NCBI GenBank assembly: GCA_025360645.1
Contig: JANYBT010000022.1
Coordinates: 24,462-88,461 of the forward strand
Origin: Acidobacteriaceae bacterium
GTDB lineage: Bacteria; Acidobacteriota; Terriglobia; Terriglobales; Acidobacteriaceae
Reading direction: 5' to 3'
Length of the DNA stretch: 64,000 bases
Position numbers and translations under genes: made by a program
Notes under the pieces: generated by a model
Seen by the model: only the letters and a program-made list of their open reading frames with translations
Databases searched by the model: none
Told to the model about the DNA's origin: nothing
Part shown: positions 17,405 to 27,380 of the stretch, piece by piece
Layout of the letters: each line of letters opens with the position of its first letter
How positions within the stretch are numbered: the first letter of the stretch is position 1

Positions 17405-18427
17405 ATGTCGCAACCTCCGGAAGCTCTGCCCCTGATTACCGCGCAAGCCCCCTGCCGCGCTGACCTCGCCGGTGGCACCCTCGACCTTTGGCCGTTGTAT
17501 TTGTTCCATCCCGGGGCGATGACCCTGAATTTCGCGGTCACCATTCACACCACCTGCCGCATCACTCCGCTCAAGGGCAAGCAGATTCATTTTCGTTCCG
17601 TGGATACCGGCAGAGAAGAAAGTTTCCCCAGCCTCGATGCCTTGCAGCAGACCAAGCGCTACCGCCATCCCATCGCTGGATGTCTGGTGAAGTTCTTTGC
17701 GCCGGAGCGGGGATTTCTGCTGGAAACCGATTCCGAGTCGCCTGCCGGCGCGGGCATTTCCGGATCCTCGGCCCTCATGATCGCTACCATCGCAGCGCTG
17801 GCACGCTTTACCGGGCGAGACTTGAGCCTGGAAGCCATGCGAGTGGTGGCGCAGAACGTGGAGGCTCGCATCATCCAGGTCCCCACTGGTTGCCAGGACT
17901 ACTATCCCGCCCTTTACGGCGGCGTCAATGCCATTCATCTGGATGCGGACGGCATTCGCCGCGCTGCCGTACCCGTCGCCCCGGAAGAAATCGAACTGCG
18001 CTTTCTGCTCGCCTACACCGGCAAGCCCCGCCAGTCGGGCATCAACAACTGGGAAGTGTTCAAAGCCCACATCAACGGCGACAAACGGGTCTTTAGGAAT
18101 TTTGAGCGCATCGCCACCATCGCCCGCGAGATGCATCAGGCCCTGCTGCGTCATGATTGGGAAGACATTGCCCGCCTCCTGCGCGACGAATGGAAACTGC
18201 GCCGCAGCAACGCGCCCGGCATCACCACCCCTCTGATCGACAAGCTGATTGCCGCCGCCAGCAAGAAAGGTGGCCGCGCCGCCAAAGTCTGTGGCGCCGG
18301 CGGCGGAGGCTGTGTAATTTTCCTGGTGGAAGAAGGCTCCAGAGAAGCCGTCGCCCAAGCCGTGGCTGCCGCCGGCGGTCGCATCCTCCCGTTCGGCGTG
18401 GCCCGCCAAGGCTTGCAAGTTATCTGA
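17405..18427 (+). CDS. GHMP-family sugar kinase
   Basis: 340-residue GHMP kinase. Motif 1 is APCRADLAGGTLDLW (about residues 15-30), the ATP-binding motif 2 is SPAGAGISGSSALM (about residues 115-128), and motif 3 is KVCGAGGGGCVIFLV (about residues 295-310). The DLAGGTLD variant of motif 1 resembles heptose-7-phosphate kinases and related sugar kinases rather than galactokinase or mevalonate kinase. Phosphorylation of a sugar for envelope polysaccharide is the likely role, but the substrate cannot be read from the sequence. It begins 40 bp after nuoB, possibly by read-through. Confidence 0.85.
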   Translation: MSQPPEALPLITAQAPCRADLAGGTLDLWPLYLFHPGAMTLNFAVTIHTTCRITPLKGKQIHFRSVDTGREESFPSLDALQQTKRYRHPIAGCLVKFFAPERGFLLETDSESPAGAGISGSSALMIATIAALARFTGRDLSLEAMRVVAQNVEARIIQVPTGCQDYYPALYGGVNAIHLDADGIRRAAVPVAPEEIELRFLLAYTGKPRQSGINNWEVFKAHINGDKRVFRNFERIATIAREMHQALLRHDWEDIARLLRDEWKLRRSNAPGITTPLIDKLIAAASKKGGRAAKVCGAGGGGCVIFLVEEGSREAVAQAVAAAGGRILPFGVARQGLQVI

Positions 18428-18479
18428 TTCCCGGGCAACCCGCCGCGCTATAATGGGCTCATAAGCTCAGGGGTGGTTT

Positions 18480-19466
18480 ATGCGGTATCGTGCTTCTTTT
18501 TTCGTTGCGGCGTTCATCCTCACCACCTCCTTGGTGTGGGCAGGTCCGGATGCCAATCCCAACCAGTCCCGTATGTCCAAGCAGAACCGCATGGAAATTG
18601 AACATGCGTTCTCCTCCGACCTGGTTTACGCCCGCTGCAACTTCCCCATGGGCAAGACCGGCCTGAAGCTGAAGGACGGCCAGATTTCGCCCAACCCGGA
18701 AGACATGGCCCGCCTCATGGCCCTCTTCGGCCCCGCCTTGAAGCCCGGCGACCAGGCGCGCATCACCGACCTCGTCTTTAAAGACGATCACATCCACATC
18801 GAGCTCAATGGCGGCCCGGTCAAGCGGCAAAAGTGGTATAAGCATATTTCCATTTCAGGCGTGGCCGGAGACTCTCCCGTAGCGCCGACTGAAAACGTTG
18901 CCAACCCTCGCGGGTCTTATGTGGATCTTTATTTTGATCGCCACGTTCCCGAACTCACCGGCCCTGAGTTCAAGCAGCTGCTGCGCCCCGTCTTCGACTT
19001 CGACGCCAAGTCCGCCCGCGAAGCCTACATGGAGTCGGTGCCGCCCAAGGTCAAAGAAGCCATTGAGAACCACCACGTTCTCGTCGGCATGAACCGCGAG
19101 ATGGTGATCTACTCCAAGGGTCGACCCGGCAAGAAGATTCGCGAGAAAGATGGCGACATCGAATGGGAGGAATGGATCTACGGCGATCCGCCCAAAGATG
19201 TGGACTTCGTTCGTTTTGTGGGCGATGAAGTCATCCGCGTGGAAACCATGAGAGTGGACGGCCAGAAAGTGATCCGGGCCGAGAAGGAAATTGATCTGCA
19301 GCCGCCAGGGGCAGTCACCGCCAGCCAGGGGGCTCCCGAGCGTCCAACCACCGCGCCCACTTTGCGGCGCCCCGGAGAAGTCTCGCCCGACTCCAAGGCC
19401 GCGGACCCTTCCAGCGCTCCCATCTCCGATCCGTCAAACTCAGACCCCAGCAAGAACCCCGGCTAG
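18480..19466 (+). CDS. Secreted protein of unknown function
   Basis: 328 residues. The N-terminus MRYRASFFVAAFILTTSLVWAG is a signal peptide with likely cleavage after VWA. The body (residues 30-260) is a mixed polar domain with a segment MARLMALFGPALKPGDQARI and a later region GMNREMVIYSKGRPGKKIRE plus WEEWIYGDPPKDVDFVRF, which resembles the outer-membrane assembly lipoprotein-like or SmpA/OmlA-type small repeats only loosely. The last ~55 residues are Pro/Ser/Ala-rich and probably disordered. I do not recognise the family. Confidence 0.7.
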   Translation: MRYRASFFVAAFILTTSLVWAGPDANPNQSRMSKQNRMEIEHAFSSDLVYARCNFPMGKTGLKLKDGQISPNPEDMARLMALFGPALKPGDQARITDLVFKDDHIHIELNGGPVKRQKWYKHISISGVAGDSPVAPTENVANPRGSYVDLYFDRHVPELTGPEFKQLLRPVFDFDAKSAREAYMESVPPKVKEAIENHHVLVGMNREMVIYSKGRPGKKIREKDGDIEWEEWIYGDPPKDVDFVRFVGDEVIRVETMRVDGQKVIRAEKEIDLQPPGAVTASQGAPERPTTAPTLRRPGEVSPDSKAADPSSAPISDPSNSDPSKNPG

Positions 19467-19544
19467 CTCCCTGGCGAGCTGCGGAGAAGCTACTTGGGAG
19501 AAAGCTACTTGATCGCATCTCGGACGGGATATAAGGCAGGTGTT

Positions 19545-19766
19545 ATGAAGGCCCTCAAACCACCGACCATTGAATCCATTGACGTGGAAAACGATTTAGA
19601 GCTGGGTTCGCTGGTAGCCCATGTTCTGGACGAGGGTGACAAGGTTTATCAAGCGCAGCGCGCAGAGTCATTTCGCCTTGGCATCATTGACGAGAGAGGC
19701 CGCCTCCTAAAGTGCGAACTCCCCGAAGATATGCGCGAAGGCGCAGACACTGACTTCGGAGGCTAG
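19545..19766 (+). CDS. Small hypothetical protein
   Basis: 73 residues, acidic, no membrane segment or signal. The start at 19545 is chosen because AAGGCAGG lies upstream at the right distance; an in-frame ATG at 19494 has no ribosome-binding site. The sequence SLVAHVLDEGDKVYQAQRAE suggests a helical core. It lies 79 bp after the secreted protein gene, following a short duplicated AGAAGCTACTT/AGAAAGCTACTT stretch. Function unknown. Confidence 0.5.
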   Translation: MKALKPPTIESIDVENDLELGSLVAHVLDEGDKVYQAQRAESFRLGIIDERGRLLKCELPEDMREGADTDFGG

Positions 19767-19861
19767 CTTGTCGAATGATTGTCGTCGCTGGCCCCTTCCG
19801 GTTTCTTTCGAGAAGCGTCCTCCCTTTGTCCCCGCCACGCCCGAAAGTTTACACTTGAACT

Positions 19862-21502
19862 GTGAAGATCGCCTTGGGCCAGATCAACCCCACCGTCGGA
19901 GACTTCTCCGGCAATTCCGCCAAGATCATCGATTTCTCCCATCGCGCCCGTACTCTTGGCGCCGAACTCATTCTGTTCCCTGAGCTTTCCGTCTGCGGCT
20001 ACCCGCCCCGCGATCTGGTCGAGCGCCCTTCCTTCGTTGCGCGCAATCGCGAGACTGTGGACCGCATCGCCACGGAAACTCAGGGCATCGCCGTCATCTG
20101 CGGCTTTGTGACCGCGGCGCAAGCCGAAACCGGTAAATCCGTACTCAATTCCGCCGCCCTCACCCGCGACGGCAAAATCGCTTTTGTGCAGTCCAAGATG
20201 CTGCTGCCTACCTACGACGTGTTTGATGAGAGCCGCAATTTTGCCCCCGCCGCCCAGCAGCAACTCTTCACTCTGGGCAGCGACCGGCTCGCGCTCACCA
20301 TCTGCGAAGACGCCTGGAACGACAAGCATTTTTTCAACAAGCGCCTCTACAAATTTGATCCGGTCGAGGCCCTCATCCGAGCCGGCGGCGATTTGCTGCT
20401 CAATACTTCCGCGTCCCCCTTCTGGATGGGCAAGCGCGGTTTGCGCTGCGAGTTGCTCACCATGATCGCCCGCCATCACAATGTCCCCGTGGCGCTGGTC
20501 AACCAGGTGGGCGGCAACGACAGTCTGGTGTTTGACGGTTCCAGCCTGGTCATCGCTCCCGATGGCCGCATCATCGCGCAGGCCAAGTCGTTCGAAGAGG
20601 ACCTGATCTGCTTCGACTCCAATACCCTCACCGGCGATATTCATCCGCAAATTCCCGGCGAAGAGGCGTCCACTTACGCCGCGCTGGTTCTGGGCACGCG
20701 CGACTACGTTCGCAAATGCGGCTTCCAGAAAGTGATTCTTGGCCTCAGCGGCGGCATTGATTCCGCGCTGACCGCTGCCATCGCCGCCGACGCCCTGGGT
20801 CCTGAAAATGTCATCGGTGTGGCCATGCCCAGCCCCTACTCGTCTCCAGGCTCGATTGACGACGCCAAAGCGCTGGCTCGCAATCTCGGCATCTCCATGG
20901 AGTTGATCCCCATCAATGAAGTGTTCCAGGCTTACCGCAACACTCTGAAGCCAACCTTCGCGGGGCTTGCCGAAGACGTGACCGAGGAAAACTTGCAGTC
21001 TCGCACTCGCGGCTCTCTACTCATGGCGCTTTCAAACAAGTTCGGCGCCCTGGTTCTCTCCACCGGAAACAAAAGTGAAGTGGCCGTCGGATACTGCACT
21101 CTCTACGGTGACATGGTGGGTGGGTTAGGAGTGATCTCCGACCTCTCCAAGACCATGGTCTATCGCGTCAGCGAATATGTGAATTCCAGAAAGCTCGTCA
21201 TCCCACCCTCCACCATGCAAAAGGCTCCCTCTGCCGAGTTGCGTCCCGACCAGAAAGATTCCGACTCGCTTCCACCTTACGACGTCCTGGACCCCATCTT
21301 GGAGGCGTACGTGGAGAATTCGCAGACGGCGGAAGAAATTGCCCACCAGCATGGGTTCGATCCGGATCTAGTTCGCCGCGTGGTTCGCATGGTGGATCGG
21401 GCTGAGTACAAGCGCCAGCAAGCCGCTCCCGGTCTGAAGATTTCAGCTAAAGCGTTTGGCTACGGCCGCCGCTTTCCCATTGCCGCCAAACCGCAAGCCT
21501 GA
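19862..21502 (+). CDS. nadE: Glutamine-dependent NAD+ synthetase
   Basis: Last step of NAD biosynthesis: amidation of deamido-NAD using glutamine. 546 residues in two domains. The N-terminal nitrilase-like amidase has its Glu-Lys-Cys triad at Glu41 (LFPELSVCGYPPRDL), Lys112 (VQSKMLLPTYDVF) and Cys148 (TICEDAWND). The C-terminal synthetase domain has the ATP pyrophosphatase P-loop LGLSGGIDSALTA and the STGNKSEVAVGYCTLYGDM segment. The start is a GTG just before KIALGQINPTVGDF, where homology begins. No neighbour suggests an operon. Confidence 0.96.
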   Translation: MKIALGQINPTVGDFSGNSAKIIDFSHRARTLGAELILFPELSVCGYPPRDLVERPSFVARNRETVDRIATETQGIAVICGFVTAAQAETGKSVLNSAALTRDGKIAFVQSKMLLPTYDVFDESRNFAPAAQQQLFTLGSDRLALTICEDAWNDKHFFNKRLYKFDPVEALIRAGGDLLLNTSASPFWMGKRGLRCELLTMIARHHNVPVALVNQVGGNDSLVFDGSSLVIAPDGRIIAQAKSFEEDLICFDSNTLTGDIHPQIPGEEASTYAALVLGTRDYVRKCGFQKVILGLSGGIDSALTAAIAADALGPENVIGVAMPSPYSSPGSIDDAKALARNLGISMELIPINEVFQAYRNTLKPTFAGLAEDVTEENLQSRTRGSLLMALSNKFGALVLSTGNKSEVAVGYCTLYGDMVGGLGVISDLSKTMVYRVSEYVNSRKLVIPPSTMQKAPSAELRPDQKDSDSLPPYDVLDPILEAYVENSQTAEEIAHQHGFDPDLVRRVVRMVDRAEYKRQQAAPGLKISAKAFGYGRRFPIAAKPQA

Positions 21503-21567
21503 GCCAGTCAAGTATTATGAATGAGCGCGGTCGCTGTGCGCCGGCTCGAACCACACAAAAGGAAACC

Positions 21568-22488
21568 ATGCACCGTCAAATATTTTTCGTTCTGCTGCTT
21601 TCGACCCTCACGTTTGCCCAGGCGCCTGCGCCCAAGAAGAGCGCCACCTCAGTCGCCAGGAAGCCTGCTGCGGAGGTCGCCAAGCCCGCTAGTGCTGGCG
21701 CCACCGTGCCATCCGAACAAACTGCCGAGGCCTTTCTGCACCAGATGTTCGGATACGACTCCACCATCAGCAGCAAAGTGGTTGAGATCAAGCCTTTTGG
21801 CGACATCGGTCTCGCCCAGGTGGACGCGGTCATCGCCAATACCCAAGGTCAAAAGCAGTTTCTTACTTTCTACATCTCTCCCGATCAGAAGCACGCCATT
21901 GCGGGCGAGGTCATTCCATTCGGCCCTAAGCCCTTTGCCGAGGCCCACGCTCGTTTGGAGAAAGGCGTGAATGGCCCCGTCCGCGGCCCCGCCAAGGCTC
22001 CTGTCACCATCGTGGAATTTAGCGACCTACAGTGCCCTCACTGCAAGGTGGCTGCACCCAACTTGGAAAAACTGCTCGCAGAAGAACCCAACGTCCACTT
22101 CGTTTTTCAGAACTATCCGCTGCCCATGCACAATTGGGCTGCCAAGGCCGCCGCCTACTCCGATTGCGTTGGTCTCGCTTCCAATGATGCCGTCTGGAAG
22201 TTCATTCAGAAAACTTACGACGCTCAGACCGACATCACCGAAGCCAACGCCGACCAGAAACTCACCGCCATCGCCAACGACTCCGGCGTGAAAGGCGACG
22301 AGATCGCCGCCTGCGCCGCCAAGCCTGAAAGTAAATCGCGCCTCGAAGCCTCGCTCGCTCTCGGCCGCGCCGTTGGCGTCACCGGCACTCCTACCATTTT
22401 CATCAATGGCCGCAAGACCGATCTGGGCGGCGCTCCCATCGAATACCTGAAGAACCTGGTCGAGTTCGAAGCCAAGCAAGCCAAGTAG
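21568..22488 (+). CDS. Periplasmic DsbA/DsbG-like thioredoxin
   Basis: 306 residues with signal peptide MHRQIFFVLLLSTLTFAQA. An Ala/Lys/Pro-rich linker (20-50) and a small alpha/beta domain (50-130) precede a DsbA-type thioredoxin fold from about residue 145, with active site CPHC (Cys156, Cys159) in SDLQCPHCKVAAP and the cis-Pro segment GVTGTPTIFINGR. The layout matches thiol-disulfide oxidoreductases acting on secreted proteins. The start at 21568 is preceded by AAAGGAAACC; an in-frame ATG at 21517 would precede the signal peptide with a charged stretch and is less likely. Confidence 0.9.
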   Translation: MHRQIFFVLLLSTLTFAQAPAPKKSATSVARKPAAEVAKPASAGATVPSEQTAEAFLHQMFGYDSTISSKVVEIKPFGDIGLAQVDAVIANTQGQKQFLTFYISPDQKHAIAGEVIPFGPKPFAEAHARLEKGVNGPVRGPAKAPVTIVEFSDLQCPHCKVAAPNLEKLLAEEPNVHFVFQNYPLPMHNWAAKAAAYSDCVGLASNDAVWKFIQKTYDAQTDITEANADQKLTAIANDSGVKGDEIAACAAKPESKSRLEASLALGRAVGVTGTPTIFINGRKTDLGGAPIEYLKNLVEFEAKQAK

Positions 22489-22550
22489 TCAGTTCGCGAC
22501 GCCTGCGCCTTGAAAGCAGCGCCTGGACGCATTGGGACGAGTCTCTAACC

Positions 22551-24695
22551 ATGAAATATATTTCAACCACCGCCTTGTTCCTGCTCCTCGCGGCCGCTAC
22601 TTACCAGAGCGCCCAGAACCCCGCCGCTCCTGCTTCGCTTCTGGGTTTTCGTAACCCCGCCGCGGAAAATGCGGCCGAGGCGCGCTTCCTGGCCGTGCCC
22701 GACCCCAAACTCGCCGAGCAGCACCTGAAGACCCTCACCCAGGCGCCTCATGTTGCCGGCACTCCTGAGGACAAGGCCACAGCCGATTACGTCGCGGCGA
22801 AATTTCGCGAGGCCGGCCTGGAAACCCAGATCGTCGAATACAAGGCCTGGATTAACTACCCCTCTGAAATCAGCGTAGACCTCACCGCGCCCGCCGGCGT
22901 CACCATGCACGGCCCCACTCCCGAGCATGTCGAAGGCGATCCTTTTCAGGACGATCCCCGCATCATCAACGCCTTCAACGGCATGTCTCCCTCCGGCGAT
23001 GTGGAGGCCGACGTCGTCTATGCCAACTATGGCTCCCCGGAAGATTTTGATCGTCTGAAGGCCATGAATGTGGACGTGCGCGGCAAGATCGTGATCGTCC
23101 GCTACGGCGAAAACTTCCGCGGCGTCAAAGCCTTTGTCGCCCAGGAACGTGGTGCAGCGGCCGTTATTATTTACTCCGATCCCAAAGACGACGGCTATTA
23201 CCGCGGCGATGCTTATCCCAAAGGTCCCTGGCGCCCGGCCACCGCGGTGCAGCGTGGTTCCATCGGCTACATGTTCCAGTTTCCCGGCGATCCCACCACT
23301 CCCGGAGTGGCCTCCACCCCCGGTCTTGCGAACGACAAGCGTCTGACTCCCCAAGAGTCGCCGCAGGTCCCGAAAATTCCCACCACCCCGCTCTCTTATC
23401 ACGACGCCTCGCCCATCCTCGAGCATCTGGGCGGTGCCGAGTCTCCGCGCGAGTGGCAGGGCGGTTTGCCCTTCACCTACCACGTCGGCCCCGGCCCCGC
23501 GAAGGTGCACATGCGCCTCAAGCAGGACTTCCAGTTCCGCACCATCTGGGACGTCATCGGACGCATCCCCGGCTCCGAGCATCCCGAGCAATGGGTTGTC
23601 GCCGGCAATCATCGCGACGCCTGGGTGTATGGCGCGGTGGATCCTAACAGCGGCACTGCCGCCATGCTGGAAACGGTTCACGGTCTCGGCGAACTGCTCA
23701 AATCCGGGTGGAAACCCAAACGCTCCATCGTGATTGGCAGTTGGGATGCCGAAGAAGAAGGACTGATGGGCTCGACCGAATGGGGCGAGCAGTACGCCGC
23801 TCCACTGGCCAATGCCGCCGCCTACTTCAACATGGACGTCGCCGTCAGCGGTCCTAAATTCGGAGCTTCCTCCGTCCCGACCTTAAAGCAGTTCATCCGC
23901 GAGATCACCAAAGCCGTCCCTAATCCCAAGGGCGGAACGGTGTATGAGGAATGGCAGAAGACGAGCCAGGAAGTCGTAAACACCCACGAAACCAGCAGCG
24001 GCACCTACCGTCCGCCCGCCGCCCAGACGAAAGCGGACGTACCCGTCGGCGACCTCGGCAGTGGTTCCGACTACACCGTCTTCCTGCAACATCTCGGCGT
24101 GCCCTCCACCGACATCGGTTCCACCGGCCCCTACGGCGTTTATCACTCCGCCTTCGACAATTTCAACTGGTTCAAGAAATTCGGCGACCCGGATTTTGTT
24201 TACGAACAGCAGATGGCCCGCATCTACGGACTGGAAATGTTGCGCATGGCCGACTGCGACGCGCTGCCCTACGACTACGAGCAGTACGGCAGGGAAATTG
24301 TCACCTACATCGAAACCGCAAAAGCCAAGGCCCAAGCCAAGCTGGCCGCGCACGCTCCCGAGTTTTCCGCAGCACTAGAGAGTGCCCGCCGCTTCGAGCA
24401 AGCCGGCTCAAAAATCGCCGACAAGCGCCGCAAAATGCCCGCCGACCTGGTCCGCCTGAATTCCGCTTTGCTTGAGACAGAGCGCGCGCTCCTGATTTCC
24501 GAGGGCTTGCCCAATCGCCCGTGGTATCGCCACGCCATCTACGCCCCCGGCCAATACACCGGCTACGCGGCAGTTGTCATCCCCGGAGTGAATGAGGCCA
24601 TCGACAAGGGCGACGCCGCCCTCACCCAGCAGCAACTGGCAGTGCTGGCAGCCGCCCTGAATCGCGCCAGCAAGGTGTTAGAGAGCTATCGCTAG
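22551..24695 (+). CDS. Secreted M28-family metallopeptidase (glutamate carboxypeptidase II-like)
   Basis: 714 residues with a signal peptide (MKYISTTALFLLLAAATYQS). The order of domains is that of PSMA/transferrin receptor-like proteins: an N-terminal segment, a protease-associated insert (GKIVIVRYGENFRGVKAF region, about residues 180-260), the M28 zinc peptidase and a C-terminal TFR-like dimerisation helix bundle (about 590-714). Zinc ligands are visible in NHRDAWVYGAVDPNSGTA (about residues 353-370), the catalytic Glu-Glu in WDAEEEGLMGSTEW, and a later Asp in YFNMDVAVSG. Probably releases C-terminal residues from peptides outside the cytoplasm. Confidence 0.93.
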   Translation: MKYISTTALFLLLAAATYQSAQNPAAPASLLGFRNPAAENAAEARFLAVPDPKLAEQHLKTLTQAPHVAGTPEDKATADYVAAKFREAGLETQIVEYKAWINYPSEISVDLTAPAGVTMHGPTPEHVEGDPFQDDPRIINAFNGMSPSGDVEADVVYANYGSPEDFDRLKAMNVDVRGKIVIVRYGENFRGVKAFVAQERGAAAVIIYSDPKDDGYYRGDAYPKGPWRPATAVQRGSIGYMFQFPGDPTTPGVASTPGLANDKRLTPQESPQVPKIPTTPLSYHDASPILEHLGGAESPREWQGGLPFTYHVGPGPAKVHMRLKQDFQFRTIWDVIGRIPGSEHPEQWVVAGNHRDAWVYGAVDPNSGTAAMLETVHGLGELLKSGWKPKRSIVIGSWDAEEEGLMGSTEWGEQYAAPLANAAAYFNMDVAVSGPKFGASSVPTLKQFIREITKAVPNPKGGTVYEEWQKTSQEVVNTHETSSGTYRPPAAQTKADVPVGDLGSGSDYTVFLQHLGVPSTDIGSTGPYGVYHSAFDNFNWFKKFGDPDFVYEQQMARIYGLEMLRMADCDALPYDYEQYGREIVTYIETAKAKAQAKLAAHAPEFSAALESARRFEQAGSKIADKRRKMPADLVRLNSALLETERALLISEGLPNRPWYRHAIYAPGQYTGYAAVVIPGVNEAIDKGDAALTQQQLAVLAAALNRASKVLESYR

Positions 24696-24772
24696 ATCCT
24701 CGCGCAGATTCATAATAATCTTGCTATCGTCATGATATTGTGACCACACAACGCTGCTCTCGAGGAGATGCG

Positions 24773-25009
24773 ATGAAGCAAATGTCGGCCGGCACATTCA
24801 AGTCGAAATGCCTGGCGGTGATGGACCAAGTCTCCCGAAGCGGCGAACCGGTCTTGATCACCAAACACGGCAAACCCGTGGTCCAGCAGGTTCCTGCCGA
24901 AAAGCACGCTGAGGCCATTTTCGGCTATATGGCCGGCAAGGTGAAAATCATAGGTGACATCGTCGGACCGGTCACGCCGCCGCGAGACTGGGAACTCAAG
25001 TCCGGCTGA
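24773..25009 (+). CDS. Phd/YefM-family antitoxin, toxin partner lost
   Basis: 78 residues. The N-terminal half has the Phd/YefM pattern, with SAGTFKSKCLAVMDQVSRSG followed by EPVLITKHGKPVVQQVP. The C-terminus (WELKSG) is the toxin-neutralising tail in such proteins. A GAGGAGATGCG sequence precedes the ATG. Members of this family with this ending are usually followed by a VapC/PIN toxin; here only the last ~29 codons of such a toxin remain, overlapping the antitoxin stop. Confidence 0.85.
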   Translation: MKQMSAGTFKSKCLAVMDQVSRSGEPVLITKHGKPVVQQVPAEKHAEAIFGYMAGKVKIIGDIVGPVTPPRDWELKSG

Positions 25010-25095
25010 TCACCGCTACATCCACGGTCCAAGGCTCGCCGCTGGTTACTGCCGATGAACACACCCGCGGAGCGAAAGTCGTGGAGAACATCTGG
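25009..25095 (+). pseudogene. C-terminal remnant of a VapC-like PIN toxin
   Basis: Starting at the last base of the antitoxin stop, one frame reads ITATSTVQGSPLVTADEHT followed by RGAKVVENIW. This matches the typical PIN-domain ending (IAATAxxxxxPLVTADxxI...V..IW), including the conserved Asp of VTADE. There is no start codon and the first ~100 residues with the other acidic metal ligands are gone. The frame runs on past the tail without resembling the family. The identification is by pattern and should be tested by profile search. Confidence 0.6.
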
Positions 25096-25145
25096 TTAGG
25101 TGAATGTATATTTGATGTCTTGACCGCTTCGACTACAATTTACCC

Positions 25146-25535
25146 ATGGAGATCTTGTTTTCCCCTGAAATCGAAGCCAGACTACTCCGAATCGCTTCAG
25201 AAACGGGCAAAGGACTGGACGAAGTCGTACGAGAATTAGTGGCGAACTACATTGACCACGACGAATGGGTCAGGCAACAGGTTAGGAAGGGACTCGCATC
25301 CCTCGATCATGGCACGTTGGTTTCCCACGACGAAGTGCGCCGCCGCATGAAGCGCCTCATCCGCTCGAAGCGACTGTGCGCCGGTCTCCCGAATTCAACA
25401 AATCGCGAGAAGCGGCCCAGCTGGAGACCGCGCAAACTCTACTTCGCGGGAACGGATTGTTTGGCTGCAGGTGCGCCGCGTAGCAAACCTTCGGTGCTCA
25501 GGTCCTCGTCCAGTTCCGGCCAGTGGATACCGTAG
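25146..25535 (+). CDS. Putative antitoxin with abnormal C-terminal extension
   Basis: The first ~76 residues look like a small addiction-module antitoxin: a ribbon or helix N-terminus (MEILFSPEIEARLLRIASE), then VVRELVANYIDHDEWVR and the conserved ending SHDEVRRRMKRLIRSK. Homologues normally stop near there. Here the frame continues for ~53 residues of Arg/Ser-rich sequence that runs antisense into the DUF2442 gene. The simplest reading is a lost stop or a small deletion that also removed the partner toxin; none is seen. If the extension is not translated the true end lies near 25375. Confidence 0.55.
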   Translation: MEILFSPEIEARLLRIASETGKGLDEVVRELVANYIDHDEWVRQQVRKGLASLDHGTLVSHDEVRRRMKRLIRSKRLCAGLPNSTNREKRPSWRPRKLYFAGTDCLAAGAPRSKPSVLRSSSSSGQWIP

Positions 25536-25711
25536 CCGCCGCCGGCAATCGCCCAATTCCCGCGCTGCGCCGCTGTAACATTGAGCAGTCGCGGATACCA
25601 CATCAGGGGCACGGTGATGACCCGGCCGTCACGCAGGCCCACGCTGATCGTATCGTCCGTGGACTGCACGTCGAGCACCCGCTCATCTGCGGCCGTTGCC
25701 AAAAAACTCAT
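25439..25711 (-). CDS. DUF2442 domain protein
   Basis: 90 residues. The DUF2442 pattern is clear: DERVLDVQSTDDTISVGLRDG, then VPLMWYPRLLNVTAAQR and WAIAGGGYGIHWPELDEDLS. Members are small proteins often found beside toxin-antitoxin genes, of unknown biochemical role. The start at 25711 (MSFLATAADERV) is chosen since residues upstream in frame are Arg/Trp-rich and unlike the family. Its 3' end overlaps convergently with the extended antitoxin frame, and its start is 58 bp from the thiC stop on the same strand. Confidence 0.8.
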   Translation of the reverse strand: MSFLATAADERVLDVQSTDDTISVGLRDGRVITVPLMWYPRLLNVTAAQRGNWAIAGGGYGIHWPELDEDLSTEGLLRGAPAAKQSVPAK

Positions 25712-25769
25712 TCCATGCCTCTCCAAAACTCGTCCCGGTGCTGGATCACCAGCAGTTGAAAGGTGCGCC

Positions 25770-27344
<1,575 letters not shown>

Positions 27345-27380
27345 CTAGAATCATAAGGTTCCTTTCTCAACGAGGTTTCC

